64,000 nucleotides of DNA from Robinsoniella peoriensis. Lineage in GTDB: Bacteria; Bacillota; Clostridia; Lachnospirales; Lachnospiraceae. The stretch lies in NCBI RefSeq assembly GCF_000797495.1, contig NZ_JTGN01000001.1:255501-319500 (forward strand), in the 5' to 3' direction. A program made the translations under genes and the position numbers. Numbering within the stretch: the stretch's first letter is position 1; every line of letters starts with the position of its first letter. The notes beneath the pieces were generated by a model. That model ran no database searches and was not told where the DNA came from. It saw nothing but the letters and a program-made list of their open reading frames with translations. Positions 33,306 through 41,849 of the stretch are shown piece after piece.

Positions 33306-34409
33306 ATGCGCATTATTATTCAGGAAAATCAAAGAGGCCTGCTCTTTAAAAACGGAAAGTTTGTGAAATTACTGGAAGCCGGAAGATATTTCATCTTTGG
33401 CACTCAAAACATAGAAATCGTCCAGCTTGATCAGCCGCTTACATCTGAGACCTGCTCACCGGAAGTTCTGCTTCGTAATGAAAAGGTTGAAAGACAGACA
33501 GCCACTGTAGATATCGCGGATGAAGAACTGGCACTTCATTTTATAAACGGTAAATTTGAGGAAATACTAAGGCGCGGCAAATACGCATATTGGTCTGTTA
33601 TTCATAAACATGAATTTACCAAAGTGTCCATCAAGGCGCCGGAGGTACCAACCGATATACCGCAGTATATTTTTAGTAAAATCCCATCATATCTATATTC
33701 TAAAATTGAAGTGAAAGAATATCAGAAAGCACTGTTATACTATGACCAGAAGCTGGTAAAACTGCTTGATGCAGGAACCTACTACTACTGGAAATGCAGT
33801 ACAAAGGTTGACTACAGCATTGTAGATACCCGTCTTACCCAAATGGATATAAACGGGCAGGAAATACTCTCTCAGGATAAAGTCGCACTACGAATCAATT
33901 TCGTATGTACTTATAGGATCACAGACTACGTCAAAATATTTACAGAAATAGATAATTATGAGGAACAAATGCATGTTGCGGCCCAATTTGCACTTCGGGA
34001 TTATATCAGTAAATACCGCATTGATGAGATTCTTGAAAATAAAGAGCAGATTTCTGCCTATGTCTTCGAAAAGCTAAAAGAAAAATCAAGTGAACTCTAC
34101 GTAGAAATTACTGATGCCGGCGTAAAAGACATCATACTCCCCGGTGAAATCCGGGATATTATGAATACCGTACTAATTGCCGAAAAACGCGCCCAGGCAA
34201 ACGTGATTACCCGCCGGGAAGAAGTCGCTTCTACACGGTCACTGCTTAATACCGCCCGGCTTATGGATGAAAATACTACACTATATAAACTCAAAGAACT
34301 TGAGTATCTGGAAAAAATCTGTGAGAACGTGGGCAATATTTCTGTTAATGGCAGCAGTGGCCTGCTTACACAGCTGACTGCTATTCTGCATGGCGGATCA
34401 GCCTCCTGA
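33306..34409 (+). CDS. Slipin (SPFH/band-7 family) protein
   Basis: 367-residue stomatin-like scaffold protein. The N-terminal 120 residues show a repeated short unit (RGLLFKNGKFVKLLEAGRYF and KALLYYDQKLVKLLDAGTYY), and the SPFH domain follows (DTRLTQMDINGQEILSQDKV, VALRINFVCTYRITDY, LRDYISKYRIDEILENKEQIS, ITDAGVKDIILPGEI). A C-terminal helix (AEKRAQANVITRREEVAST) could oligomerise. There is no obvious membrane segment. Slipins of exactly this type sit in RtcR/RtcBA/Ro60 RNA-repair operons of other bacteria. Here the neighbours are WYL genes and structured RNAs. GGGAGG precedes the start. Confidence 0.9.
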   Translation: MRIIIQENQRGLLFKNGKFVKLLEAGRYFIFGTQNIEIVQLDQPLTSETCSPEVLLRNEKVERQTATVDIADEELALHFINGKFEEILRRGKYAYWSVIHKHEFTKVSIKAPEVPTDIPQYIFSKIPSYLYSKIEVKEYQKALLYYDQKLVKLLDAGTYYYWKCSTKVDYSIVDTRLTQMDINGQEILSQDKVALRINFVCTYRITDYVKIFTEIDNYEEQMHVAAQFALRDYISKYRIDEILENKEQISAYVFEKLKEKSSELYVEITDAGVKDIILPGEIRDIMNTVLIAEKRAQANVITRREEVASTRSLLNTARLMDENTTLYKLKELEYLEKICENVGNISVNGSSGLLTQLTAILHGGSAS

Positions 34410-34411
34410 CA

Positions 34412-34862
34412 CGCTGTAGTACTACAGCGAACAGTTTCTTGAATTTGGGTTTAGCTGAGTAATGACGCTTTGTAGATGATAGGTAGTGTACGGAAAGAGA
34501 AGGGGGCCAGCCAGGACATTGATTTGGAAGGCTTACCGCAGAACTGGCATTTTCTAACCTTCCCAGAGCCCTTTTTGGCGGCACGCGGGCATTCGCTGCG
34601 AAATCCTGATGCATTTCGCAGCTCACTGCCCGCTTACAATCCGATGGGAGAAGTACTGCATTTTGCAATGCAGTACTGGTCGAATTGTATCCGCCAAAAA
34701 GGGCTCTGGGAAGGTAAGTAAATACTCAGCTCTGCTATACGCCTTCCAAATCAATGTCCTGGCTGGCCCCCTTCTCTTTCCGAGATAGCATTCGTTGATA
34801 CAAAGCTGGTTTTCTCAGCGTGGTGGGACCCCGGGGTTGTGGCATGCTGAACAATATTGGCG
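34412..34862 (+). ncRNA. Large structured element, copy 1 (covarying with copy 2)
   Basis: Begins just after the slipin stop codon. Nested helices: GCTGAG/CTCAGC (34454-34459, 34814-34819); GCTTTGTA/TACAAAGC (34467-34474, 34799-34806); a perfect 42-bp stem (34491-34532 with 34741-34782); GCAGA..CTG with CAG..TCTGC; a perfect 25-bp stem (34557-34581 with 34691-34715); GCGGGCA/TGCCCGC; GCTGCGAAAT/ATTTCGCAGC with loop CCTGATGC; TACAAT/ATTGTA; and an 11-bp hairpin (34652-34677). Copy 2 keeps the same fold with different stem sequences, so base pairing is conserved. No protein-coding frame is convincing. Transcription and function are unknown. Confidence 0.7.
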
Positions 34863-34863
34863 T

Positions 34864-35200
34864 TAAGCAACTGATCTTGAGAACGGGATTTGTTTTATAT
34901 TCTGCAATCAGAAAAGGAATAGACTTTCATCTTCTATTATGCATAAACTGTCAAAATATACTGCTCTACATCCAATAAAGAACATCCATCTACACCCAGG
35001 GAATCTATCATGCTGAGAACGAGTAACATAAAGCAACTGAACTTATCACAGTGATTTGTTTCTTCATTCCAGAAAAAGTAGCAAACTTTCATCTCCTTTT
35101 ACGCTTAAATAGCCGAAACATACTACGCTGCATCCAATAAAGAACAGCCTGCCACAGCCCAGGGGGCCGACCATGCTGAGAAATTCAGCTTTGTGGCGGT
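34864..35200. repeat. Two degenerate ~170-bp direct repeats between the RNA elements
   Basis: The words AAGCAACTGA, GATTTGTTT, CAGAAAA, ACTTTCATCT, CATCCAATAAAGAACA, CCCAGGG and CATGCTGAGAA occur in the same order at about 34865-35020 and 35033-35185, with diverged bases between. The second unit runs into the conserved 3' flank of element copy 2. The minus-strand frame at 35064-35324 crosses these repeats and element 2 and is not considered a gene. Confidence 0.65.
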
Positions 35201-35553
35201 AACATGAATCTCGGAAAGATGGGAGTGGGAAACTTGTATGGACGGAGGAAGCGTAGAGCAGAGCTGAGTATTTACTTAGCTTTTCGAAGTGTTTTTTGGC
35301 GGATAGTATTCGACTGGCTCCCATCGGATACTAAGCGGGTACTGAACCGAGAAATGCATCAGGATTTCTCGGTGAATACCCGCGTGCCGCCAAAAAGCGC
35401 TTCGGAAAGGTTAGAAAATACCAGTTCTGCGGCCAGCTGACGGAGTCCATACAAGTTTCCCACTCCCATCTTTCCGTACACTACCTACATCTACAAAGCG
35501 TCCTTAATCAGCTAAACCCAAATTTAAGATAAAATTGTTCGCTGTAGCACTAA
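35130..35553 (-). ncRNA. Large structured element, copy 2 (inverted relative to copy 1)
   Basis: Read on the minus strand, this is homologous to copy 1 along its whole length, including both flanks. The outer stem is a perfect 32 bp (35212-35243 with 35445-35476), with a sequence unlike copy 1. Compensated helices are GCGGGTA/TACCCGC, ACCGAGAAAT/ATTTCTCGGT with loop GCATCAGG on the plus strand (CCTGATGC on the minus), and TAGTAT/ATACTA. The 23-bp inner stem (35280-35302 with 35387-35409) has three non-Watson-Crick pairs. The 29-nt extra hairpin of copy 1 is absent. Single-stranded stretches such as CCGATGGGAG are unchanged. Confidence 0.68.
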
Positions 35554-35651
35554 TATGCCTGATTCAATAAACGCATCCCCTATGCATGAAAATTCCGGCA
35601 AATTATGTCACAAAGCCCTGGACAGCACAGCTTAGCCGGAAAACAAAAAAT

Positions 35652-35697
35652 AAAAGCGTGTCTGAAAGATATCCTTCCCTTTTTCAAACACGCTTTC
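35652..35697 (-). terminator. Terminator of SpoIID-like gene
   Basis: On the minus strand, AAAGCGTGTTTGAAA pairs with TTTCAGACACGCTTT and is followed by a T-rich run (TATTTTTT). Confidence 0.8.
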
Positions 35698-35774
35698 ACT
35701 AATTAGAGATTTTATAATGATCCTCTAAATCATCTCATAAATCATGCAATTCATTTTGCACTTCATTAACCAAA

Positions 35775-37043
35775 TCACGGATTTAATTCTGCTATCCTGG
35801 TAACACCCACATAAATCTCCTGAATCTTATACCAGGTTCTATAATCTACTATCCCCGTCTCCGGCAGCCCAAACACATCCTGGAATACCCGGACTGCATT
35901 CTGCGTACCCTCTCCATAAATCCCATCCACTGCAATTTTAGGTATCAGCGGATATGCATTGGAAATTGCATTTAACTGTTCCTGAATCTGTCTGACTTTA
36001 TCCCCGCTGGAACCAATATCCAGACTGTAACCCGGCCAGGATGAAGGAATGCCCGCAATTTCCTCTGCACTATTAATATACATACTCTGACCATAATAAT
36101 TACGCAGAATCTCAATCGGTGTGTACCCCTGATCCCCCAGTGTCTTTGATCCCCACTGCGTCATCCAGTTTGGACACTGGACTCTCTGTCCATCACAATA
36201 CTGTGTCAGAATAGGCTGTTTAACATTCGGCCTGGACAGATAATTACTGAACAAATCATCTACTACTTCCGAAATGCTTTCAAATATATTGCGGCCATAG
36301 ATCCATTTATGGTCAAATGCTGTAGATGAGGTGATCGTAAAATCAAATCCTTTATTCCGGTACCATTCCGTATAAACCCTGTTCAAAGTAAATGACATAA
36401 TAGCCAGTACATTCGCTTCAATTGTAGCTCTTGGCCAGGTCGCATAGATCTCGCTTGACGCTACATTTTTGATATAATCCTTGTAACGAATGTAGTAGTC
36501 TGTCGCTGTTGTGTCCCTTGGAGAACCATCGTGTACCACGATAAATTCAGGGATAACGACACGGCTCAGAACAATTTCCCCGATCTGATTAACAGGCTTA
36601 ATTTCCGCTTCCGCGATCTTCGGCGGATAAACCCCATAGAGCGTATGTGCCGGAATTACGATTACATCAATCCCTTCATTATCAACAAGGGGGCGCAGCC
36701 GCACTTCCTGCAAAGCTGTCTGATCCGCCAGAATCTCTGTACCACTAATCGTGATTGTCTCAAATCCTTCAGCAGTAATCCGAAGTGTATACTCCGAATA
36801 AGGCTGTGTCTCTGATGGAGCAAGACTGTATTCCAGAGGCGGCGTTGCCAATTCTATAGCTGCCGTCTGTCCTGTGCTGTCTGTTTTGATTTCTTCTACT
36901 GTACTTTCCGGGTCCCCTGAATAGGAGATATCTATCGTCGCGTCTGCAACCGGCGTAGCACGCTGGTTCGACAGTACACGTATCTGTAAACGCCCCCGAT
37001 CCGGGGTGTCCTGCTGCATGGCTTTGATTGTATTATTTGACAT
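35775..37043 (-). CDS. SpoIID-like and peptidoglycan-binding domain protein
   Basis: 422-residue protein likely involved in spore or cell-wall biology. The N-terminal third has two beta-rich parts of carboxypeptidase-regulatory type (LQIRVLSNQRATPVADATIDIS, in two parts). The middle (about 160-300) resembles the SpoIID fold (YIKNVASSEIYATWPRATIEA, LAIMSFTLNRVYTEWYRNKG). The C-terminus (about 335-415) is a PG_binding_1 domain (LDIGSSGDKVRQIQEQLNAI, IAVDGIYGEGTQNAVRVFQ). No signal peptide is visible, as in several spore proteins of Lachnospiraceae. GAGG precedes ATG 37043. Confidence 0.82.
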   Translation of the reverse strand: MSNNTIKAMQQDTPDRGRLQIRVLSNQRATPVADATIDISYSGDPESTVEEIKTDSTGQTAAIELATPPLEYSLAPSETQPYSEYTLRITAEGFETITISGTEILADQTALQEVRLRPLVDNEGIDVIVIPAHTLYGVYPPKIAEAEIKPVNQIGEIVLSRVVIPEFIVVHDGSPRDTTATDYYIRYKDYIKNVASSEIYATWPRATIEANVLAIMSFTLNRVYTEWYRNKGFDFTITSSTAFDHKWIYGRNIFESISEVVDDLFSNYLSRPNVKQPILTQYCDGQRVQCPNWMTQWGSKTLGDQGYTPIEILRNYYGQSMYINSAEEIAGIPSSWPGYSLDIGSSGDKVRQIQEQLNAISNAYPLIPKIAVDGIYGEGTQNAVRVFQDVFGLPETGIVDYRTWYKIQEIYVGVTRIAELNP

Positions 37044-37207
37044 GCCTGACCTCGCAAATATCCTGTCATCTATAGTATATGCAGAAATTTAACATGTGTA
37101 TACGATATTCGTTATCTGTCTGCAATGAGAGCATTTCCTGACAAAAAACCGCGTTTTTGAACTGTCTCTTAAAAATTCTTCTAAAATAGTTCCTTCACTT
37201 CTTTAAT

Positions 37208-37254
37208 AAAAAAAGCTGCGAAATAAAGTTAATCTTCCTTTATTTCGCAGCTCT
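37208..37254 (-). terminator. Strong terminator of the pyrH-rseP operon
   Basis: AGCTGCGAAATAAAG pairs perfectly with CTTTATTTCGCAGCT across a ten-base loop, followed on the minus strand by TTTTTTTAT. It lies 84 bases past the rseP stop, so no further gene of the cluster is cotranscribed. Confidence 0.9.
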
Positions 37255-37337
37255 GACTTTTACACTTCTAAAATAAACAAAATACTCTGCTATAATGATC
37301 CTATATTTTTATAAACGGTGTACCAGCCTGATCACAT

Positions 37338-38369
37338 TTACAGAATCTTCATAACATCATTAAACATAACGACTACCATCAGAACCATAAGTGCCATTAG
37401 CCCAACAAAATGTACCATTCCTTCTTTTTCCGGACTGATCCTCTTTCCCCTGATAGCTTCCAGAATTAAAAATACCAGCCTGCCGCCATCTAAAGCCGGA
37501 AGCGGGAGCAGATTCATAACCCCAAGATTGGCAGTTAATAATATGGAAATGTTCAGCATATTCAGCCAAACCAGGAAACCGCCTCCCTCTCTGGCACTCT
37601 CTTCGTATGCATCTCCAATGATCGTTACAACACCAACCGGACCCGACATATCATTGATACCCACCTGACCTCTGACAAGCATCTTCAGGCTTCCAATCGT
37701 GGTATCGATCCAATATTTCACCTCATAGGCGCTATACTTAAGAGTACTTATAGGATTGCCTTTCACTCTGGTACCTGCAGGAGCAATGCCGAATACGTAT
37801 CTGCCGCTGTCCGTCTTCTCAGGTGTCATCTGAATAGTATGGCTTTCCCCATCCCGTTCAAAATCAAGCGTAACCGGTTTCCCCTGATTAAATGTAACAT
37901 AATTATTGATTTCTCTGGAAACACGTATCTTCTTATTATTCATCTTCGTAATAACATCGCCTTCTTTTAGACCTGCTTCTGCCGCAGGATAACCTTTGGT
38001 AACGGCTCCTACTACAGGTGAATCATGGCCAATGCTACCAATAATAAACAATGCCAGAACAAATGCTAAAATAAAATTAAATATCGGACCTGCGGCAATA
38101 ACGGAAATTCTTGCCCAAACGGATTTACTGCCAAAGGAACCATCGTCACCGGCTGCTTCATCTTCCCCAAGCATCATACAGGAACCTCCGAACGGGAGCA
38201 GTTTCAGCGAATACCTGGTCTCACCTTTTGTAGTGCTTACCAGTCTTGGACCCATACCCACTGAAAACTCTGTAACGGTAATTCCATTTAATTTCGCCAG
38301 GATAAAATGTCCCAGCTCATGAATAATAATGATAATACTAAATATTAATATAGCAATAACGATTTTCAA
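37338..38369 (-). CDS. rseP: RIP metalloprotease RseP (site-2 protease, M50)
   Basis: Intramembrane zinc protease that cleaves membrane-bound anti-sigma factors or signal-peptide remnants. The 343-residue protein has the HELGH zinc motif in its first membrane helix (IVIAILIFSIIIIIHELGHF), a PDZ domain at about residues 125-200 (GYPAAEAGLKEGDVITKMN), and the second zinc region LLPLPALDGGRL (with the catalytic Asp) before the last helix. The likely start is TTG 38369 just after the dxr stop; the upstream frame is inside dxr. It is the last gene of the operon. Confidence 0.95.
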   Translation of the reverse strand: MKIVIAILIFSIIIIIHELGHFILAKLNGITVTEFSVGMGPRLVSTTKGETRYSLKLLPFGGSCMMLGEDEAAGDDGSFGSKSVWARISVIAAGPIFNFILAFVLALFIIGSIGHDSPVVGAVTKGYPAAEAGLKEGDVITKMNNKKIRVSREINNYVTFNQGKPVTLDFERDGESHTIQMTPEKTDSGRYVFGIAPAGTRVKGNPISTLKYSAYEVKYWIDTTIGSLKMLVRGQVGINDMSGPVGVVTIIGDAYEESAREGGGFLVWLNMLNISILLTANLGVMNLLPLPALDGGRLVFLILEAIRGKRISPEKEGMVHFVGLMALMVLMVVVMFNDVMKIL

Positions 38370-38370
38370 T

Positions 38371-39513
38371 CTACCACCTGCTTTCAATCAATTCATAAGT
38401 TGCCTGTTCCGTAGCCAGTATCTCTTCCACAGTTGGATTCTGGATGGTCTTATGTTCCTCCATACAGTACATAATGATATCATAAATATCCAGGAAACGG
38501 ATTTCCTTATGTAAAAATTTACTGACTGCACGCTCATTGGCTGCATTGAATACCGTCGGCATAGATCCGCCTGCCTTCGATGCCTGAAATGCCAGCGGCA
38601 GTCCGAGGAAAGTATCCATATCCGGTTTTTCAAAAGTAATCTGTGACAATTTCCAAAAATCCAGCCGTTCTCCGCCCAGGTACTTACGATCCGGATAATA
38701 AAGCGCATATTGTATCGGCAGCTTCATATCCGGTGTTCCCAGTTCTGCCATAATCGCTCCATCTACATATTCCACCATAGAATGGATAATACTTTGCGGC
38801 TGTATCACTACTTGTATTTTATCCAAATCTACTCCAAACAACCACTTGGCTTCCATAACTTCCAAACCTTTATTTACCAATGTTGCCGAGTCTATGGTAA
38901 TTTTCTGTCCCATTGCCCAGTTTGGATGCTTCAAAGCATCTTCCAACCTGACTTTTTCCAAAAATGATTTGGTTTTTCCTCTGAATGGACCGCCTGATGC
39001 CGTCAAAAGTATTTTACCAATTCTTTTTGGATTCTCTCCGTTTAAGGACTGGAAAATCGCGCTGTGTTCACTGTCCACTGGCAAAATACGGACACCGCAT
39101 TCTTTAGCTAATGGCATAATAATATGTCCTGCCGTAACCAGTGTTTCCTTATTTGCCAGCGCAATATCCTTTTTCGCCTTAATTGCTTCAATTGTAGGCA
39201 GAATTCCAATCATCCCCACAATAGCAGTGACCAGAATCTCCACCTCCGGCAGCGTGGAGATCTCAATTAATCCCTCCATGCCGCTTACAACTTTTACATC
39301 CAGATCTTTAACGGATTCTTTTAATTCCGAAGCAGATTTCTCATCCCAGACCGCAACTGCCTTTGGCGCAAATTCCCGAATTTGTTTTTCCAAAAGCACG
39401 ATATTACTGCCTGCCGCCAATGCCGCTACCTGTAAGTCATTATTTTCCCTTACTACTTCTAATGTCTGGGTTCCGATAGAACCTGTTGATCCTAACACTG
39501 CTATCGTCTTCAT
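38371..39513 (-). CDS. dxr: 1-deoxy-D-xylulose 5-phosphate reductoisomerase
   Basis: Second enzyme of the MEP isoprenoid pathway; converts DXP to MEP with NADPH. The 380-residue protein has the nucleotide-binding start TIAVLGSTGSIGTQTLEVV, IALANKETLVTAG, the catalytic loop VDSEHSAIFQSL, LTASGGPFRG, HPNWAMGQKITIDSATLVNK and the C-terminal FNAANERAVSKFL. All are normal. It lies between cdsA and rseP as in most Firmicutes. Confidence 0.97.
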   Translation of the reverse strand: MKTIAVLGSTGSIGTQTLEVVRENNDLQVAALAAGSNIVLLEKQIREFAPKAVAVWDEKSASELKESVKDLDVKVVSGMEGLIEISTLPEVEILVTAIVGMIGILPTIEAIKAKKDIALANKETLVTAGHIIMPLAKECGVRILPVDSEHSAIFQSLNGENPKRIGKILLTASGGPFRGKTKSFLEKVRLEDALKHPNWAMGQKITIDSATLVNKGLEVMEAKWLFGVDLDKIQVVIQPQSIIHSMVEYVDGAIMAELGTPDMKLPIQYALYYPDRKYLGGERLDFWKLSQITFEKPDMDTFLGLPLAFQASKAGGSMPTVFNAANERAVSKFLHKEIRFLDIYDIIMYCMEEHKTIQNPTVEEILATEQATYELIESRW

Positions 39514-39614
39514 AAAAAATCCTCTCTTGTTCTTTCTTGGAGTGTACTTAAAATATCATTGCAGCAATCTGCCCGCCCCATTAGCCAGGCACTTTTTCAA
39601 ACACACTCTGATTC

Positions 39615-40421
39615 TTAATTAAAAAGTGTTGCTAAAAAGTAAATAACCGGAGCTGTAAATATAACACTGTCAAAACGGTCCAGTATCCCGCCATGCCCCG
39701 GTATCAGCTTGCCGTAATCCTTAATATCGTGATTTCTCTTAATTGCAGAAGCTGCCAGGTCGCCTACCATGGAAATCAATGCACCAATTCCGCAAATAAC
39801 CGCATAGACTGCAATCTGATTCTGTGCCTCCAGATATTTTCCAATTACAGCAGCATAAATTGCTCCCAGAAGTGCAGCGCCGACCACTCCGCCAACTGCC
39901 CCTTCTATGGATTTTTTCGGACTTAACTTCGGAGACATTTTATGTTTCCCAATTAATACACCCACACAGTACGCACAGGTATCGCATCCCCAGGAACACA
40001 GGAAAATCAGCCACACGATAAATGCACCGTCCTGTAGATTTCTCGTCTGGAAAATATAGGACAGCATCACAGATACATAGGCAACGCCAAAAAATCCTGC
40101 CATCACCTGTTCTGCCCGATACTTCGGGAATGTAAACACATAGACAAACATAAATGCTACCAGCAGAAAAATCAGCCCTATCATACTATATGCTTCAAAT
40201 CCAAAAAGTAACATGAAATAGTAACCAACAGTTCCAATATAACCTACTATTGCCAGTCCATGGTTCTGCTCGGATTCTACTTTCATTGCTCTGTAAAGTT
40301 CGTTCAAGCCGATCAACGATATCAGAAGCAAGGTAGCAAATAATACATAGCCCCCTGAAATAATCGTCAACAGCGCAATCAGTACTAACACAATACCACT
40401 TATGAGCCTCGTCACAAACAT
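39615..40421 (-). CDS. cdsA: Phosphatidate cytidylyltransferase
   Basis: Makes CDP-diacylglycerol for phospholipid synthesis, in the membrane. The 268-residue protein has about eight hydrophobic helices and the C-terminal CdsA signature: SPKKSIEGAVGGVVGA, followed by GDLAASAIKRNHDIKDYGKL and IPGHGGILDRFDS with its metal-binding acidic residues. It lies three bases after uppS, forming a tight translational unit. Confidence 0.96.
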   Translation of the reverse strand: MFVTRLISGIVLVLIALLTIISGGYVLFATLLLISLIGLNELYRAMKVESEQNHGLAIVGYIGTVGYYFMLLFGFEAYSMIGLIFLLVAFMFVYVFTFPKYRAEQVMAGFFGVAYVSVMLSYIFQTRNLQDGAFIVWLIFLCSWGCDTCAYCVGVLIGKHKMSPKLSPKKSIEGAVGGVVGAALLGAIYAAVIGKYLEAQNQIAVYAVICGIGALISMVGDLAASAIKRNHDIKDYGKLIPGHGGILDRFDSVIFTAPVIYFLATLFN

Positions 40422-40423
40422 GG

Positions 40424-41131
40424 TTAATCCTCCTTCACGCCCCCGAAACGCCGATCTCTGCCATTGAATTTATCAATCGCTTTCATCAGTTCATTCTTAT
40501 TAAATGCCGGCCACGGCACATCTGTGAAATAAAATTCCGTATATGCCAGCTGCCACATCAAATAATTGGAAAGCCGAAGTTCCCCGCTGGTTCGAATCAG
40601 AAGATCCGGATCCGGTATCCCTTTCGTATCCAGATAATCGGAAAAAACATCCTCCGTAATATCCGATACCATTACTTTTCCATCCTTACAGTCCTGTGCC
40701 AGATTGCGGATAGCACGCACGATTTCATCACGGCTTCCATAATTAATGGCAATCTGAAAATTCAGTCCCGTATTATTCTTCGATGTCTCCTGCAAAGACC
40801 GCATACTAGCCTGTAAATCCGGATCCAATGCCGAGGGATCTCCCAACATACGCACCTTCATATTATTCTTCTGAGCCGTCTTAATACAGGTCTTCGTATA
40901 GCTACGAAACAGCTTCATAAGTGATGCCACCTCTTCGCTTGGACGGTTCCAGTTCTCTGTTGAGAACAAGTACACCGTCAAATATTTGATTCCCATATTA
41001 TAAGCATCTTCGCAAATAATCTCCAGATTTTTTGCTCCTCTGACATGCCCGTAATTTCTGGGCATTCCTTTGCTCTTCGCCCATCTTCCATTTCCATCCA
41101 GTATAATTGCCACATGCTGTGGTATTGCCAT
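40424..41131 (-). CDS. uppS: Undecaprenyl diphosphate synthase
   Basis: Elongates farnesyl diphosphate to C55 undecaprenyl diphosphate, the lipid carrier of cell wall synthesis. The 235-residue protein starts at ATG 41131 after AGGAGGGAG; the longer frame to 41182 lacks a site. Signatures are HVAIILDGNGRWAKSKGMPR (catalytic Asp), GHVRGAKNLE, YLTVYLFSTENWNRP and the C-terminal DLLIRTSGELRLSNYLMWQ with AYTEFYFTDVPWP. Standard cluster position. Confidence 0.97.
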   Translation of the reverse strand: MAIPQHVAIILDGNGRWAKSKGMPRNYGHVRGAKNLEIICEDAYNMGIKYLTVYLFSTENWNRPSEEVASLMKLFRSYTKTCIKTAQKNNMKVRMLGDPSALDPDLQASMRSLQETSKNNTGLNFQIAINYGSRDEIVRAIRNLAQDCKDGKVMVSDITEDVFSDYLDTKGIPDPDLLIRTSGELRLSNYLMWQLAYTEFYFTDVPWPAFNKNELMKAIDKFNGRDRRFGGVKED

Positions 41132-41266
41132 CTTTATTCTCCCTCCTGCGCCTATCTCACAGGACAGCCAAAACACTGCCATTTCATAGACCTTTTTCCA
41201 TCATATCACAAAAAAGGGGACTGTCAAGAAGCCCCCTTCTATTATTTATAAAATTATAATAATTTC

Positions 41267-41818
41267 TTAAACCGTTAAGATTTCTTTGGACTTTTCTTCC
41301 ACTGCCTTGTCCACTTCCTTGATGTATTTGTCCGTCATTTTCTGAGTCTTATCTTCTAATTCTTTGATCTCATCCTCAGATACATCTTCTTTTGCCATTT
41401 TCTTAAAAGCATCGTTTGCATCACGACGAATATTACGGATTGCAACCTTAGCAGCCTCGCCTTTTTTCTTCACATCTTTAACCAGTTCTTTTCTGCGTTC
41501 CTCTGTTAATTCCGGAAATACAAGGCGAATAATCTTACCATCGTTATTCGGGTTAATTCCAAGATCAGAAGTCATGATTGCTTTTTCAATCGCCTTAACG
41601 AGAGTTGCATCCCAAGGCTGAATCTGAATCATTCTGGCTTCCGGAACGGTAATATTACCAACCTGCTGAAGGGGTGTCGGGGTTCCGTAATAATCTACCT
41701 TAATCTTATCCAATACATGTGGATTCGCACGTCCGGCTCTGATCGCTCCAAACTCTGATAACAGGTTATCATAAGATTTTGTCATTTTTGTGTCGTATAA
41801 CTTAATTCTTTCATCCAT
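41267..41818 (-). CDS. frr: Ribosome recycling factor
   Basis: Splits post-termination ribosomes together with EF-G. The 183-residue protein has the typical three-helix bundle sequence: EFGAIRAGRANPHVLDKI, VDYYGTPTPLQQVGNITVPE, LGINPNNDGKIIRLVFPELTEERRK-type hinge (quoted as NNDGKIIRL and PELTEERRKELV) and a C-terminal KYIKEVDKAVEEKSKEILTV. It directly follows pyrH, the common order. Confidence 0.98.
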   Translation of the reverse strand: MDERIKLYDTKMTKSYDNLLSEFGAIRAGRANPHVLDKIKVDYYGTPTPLQQVGNITVPEARMIQIQPWDATLVKAIEKAIMTSDLGINPNNDGKIIRLVFPELTEERRKELVKDVKKKGEAAKVAIRNIRRDANDAFKKMAKEDVSEDEIKELEDKTQKMTDKYIKEVDKAVEEKSKEILTV

Positions 41819-41849
41819 TTTTCATTCCTCCTGATTTTTATAGTTGAAA

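Noticed and set aside
34476-34721. 81-codon plus-strand frame in element copy 1
   Set aside because: It covers palindromic stems, and the corresponding frame is not kept in copy 2.
35064-35324. 86-codon minus-strand protein within the RNA element region
   Set aside because: It runs across a repeat block and half of a palindromic element; the matching frame in copy 1 and the other repeat is broken, and no start site is visible.
34412-35553. Retron or MITE explanation for the palindromic elements
   Set aside because: No reverse transcriptase is present, and the long outer stems differ completely between copies, unlike conserved transposon ends.
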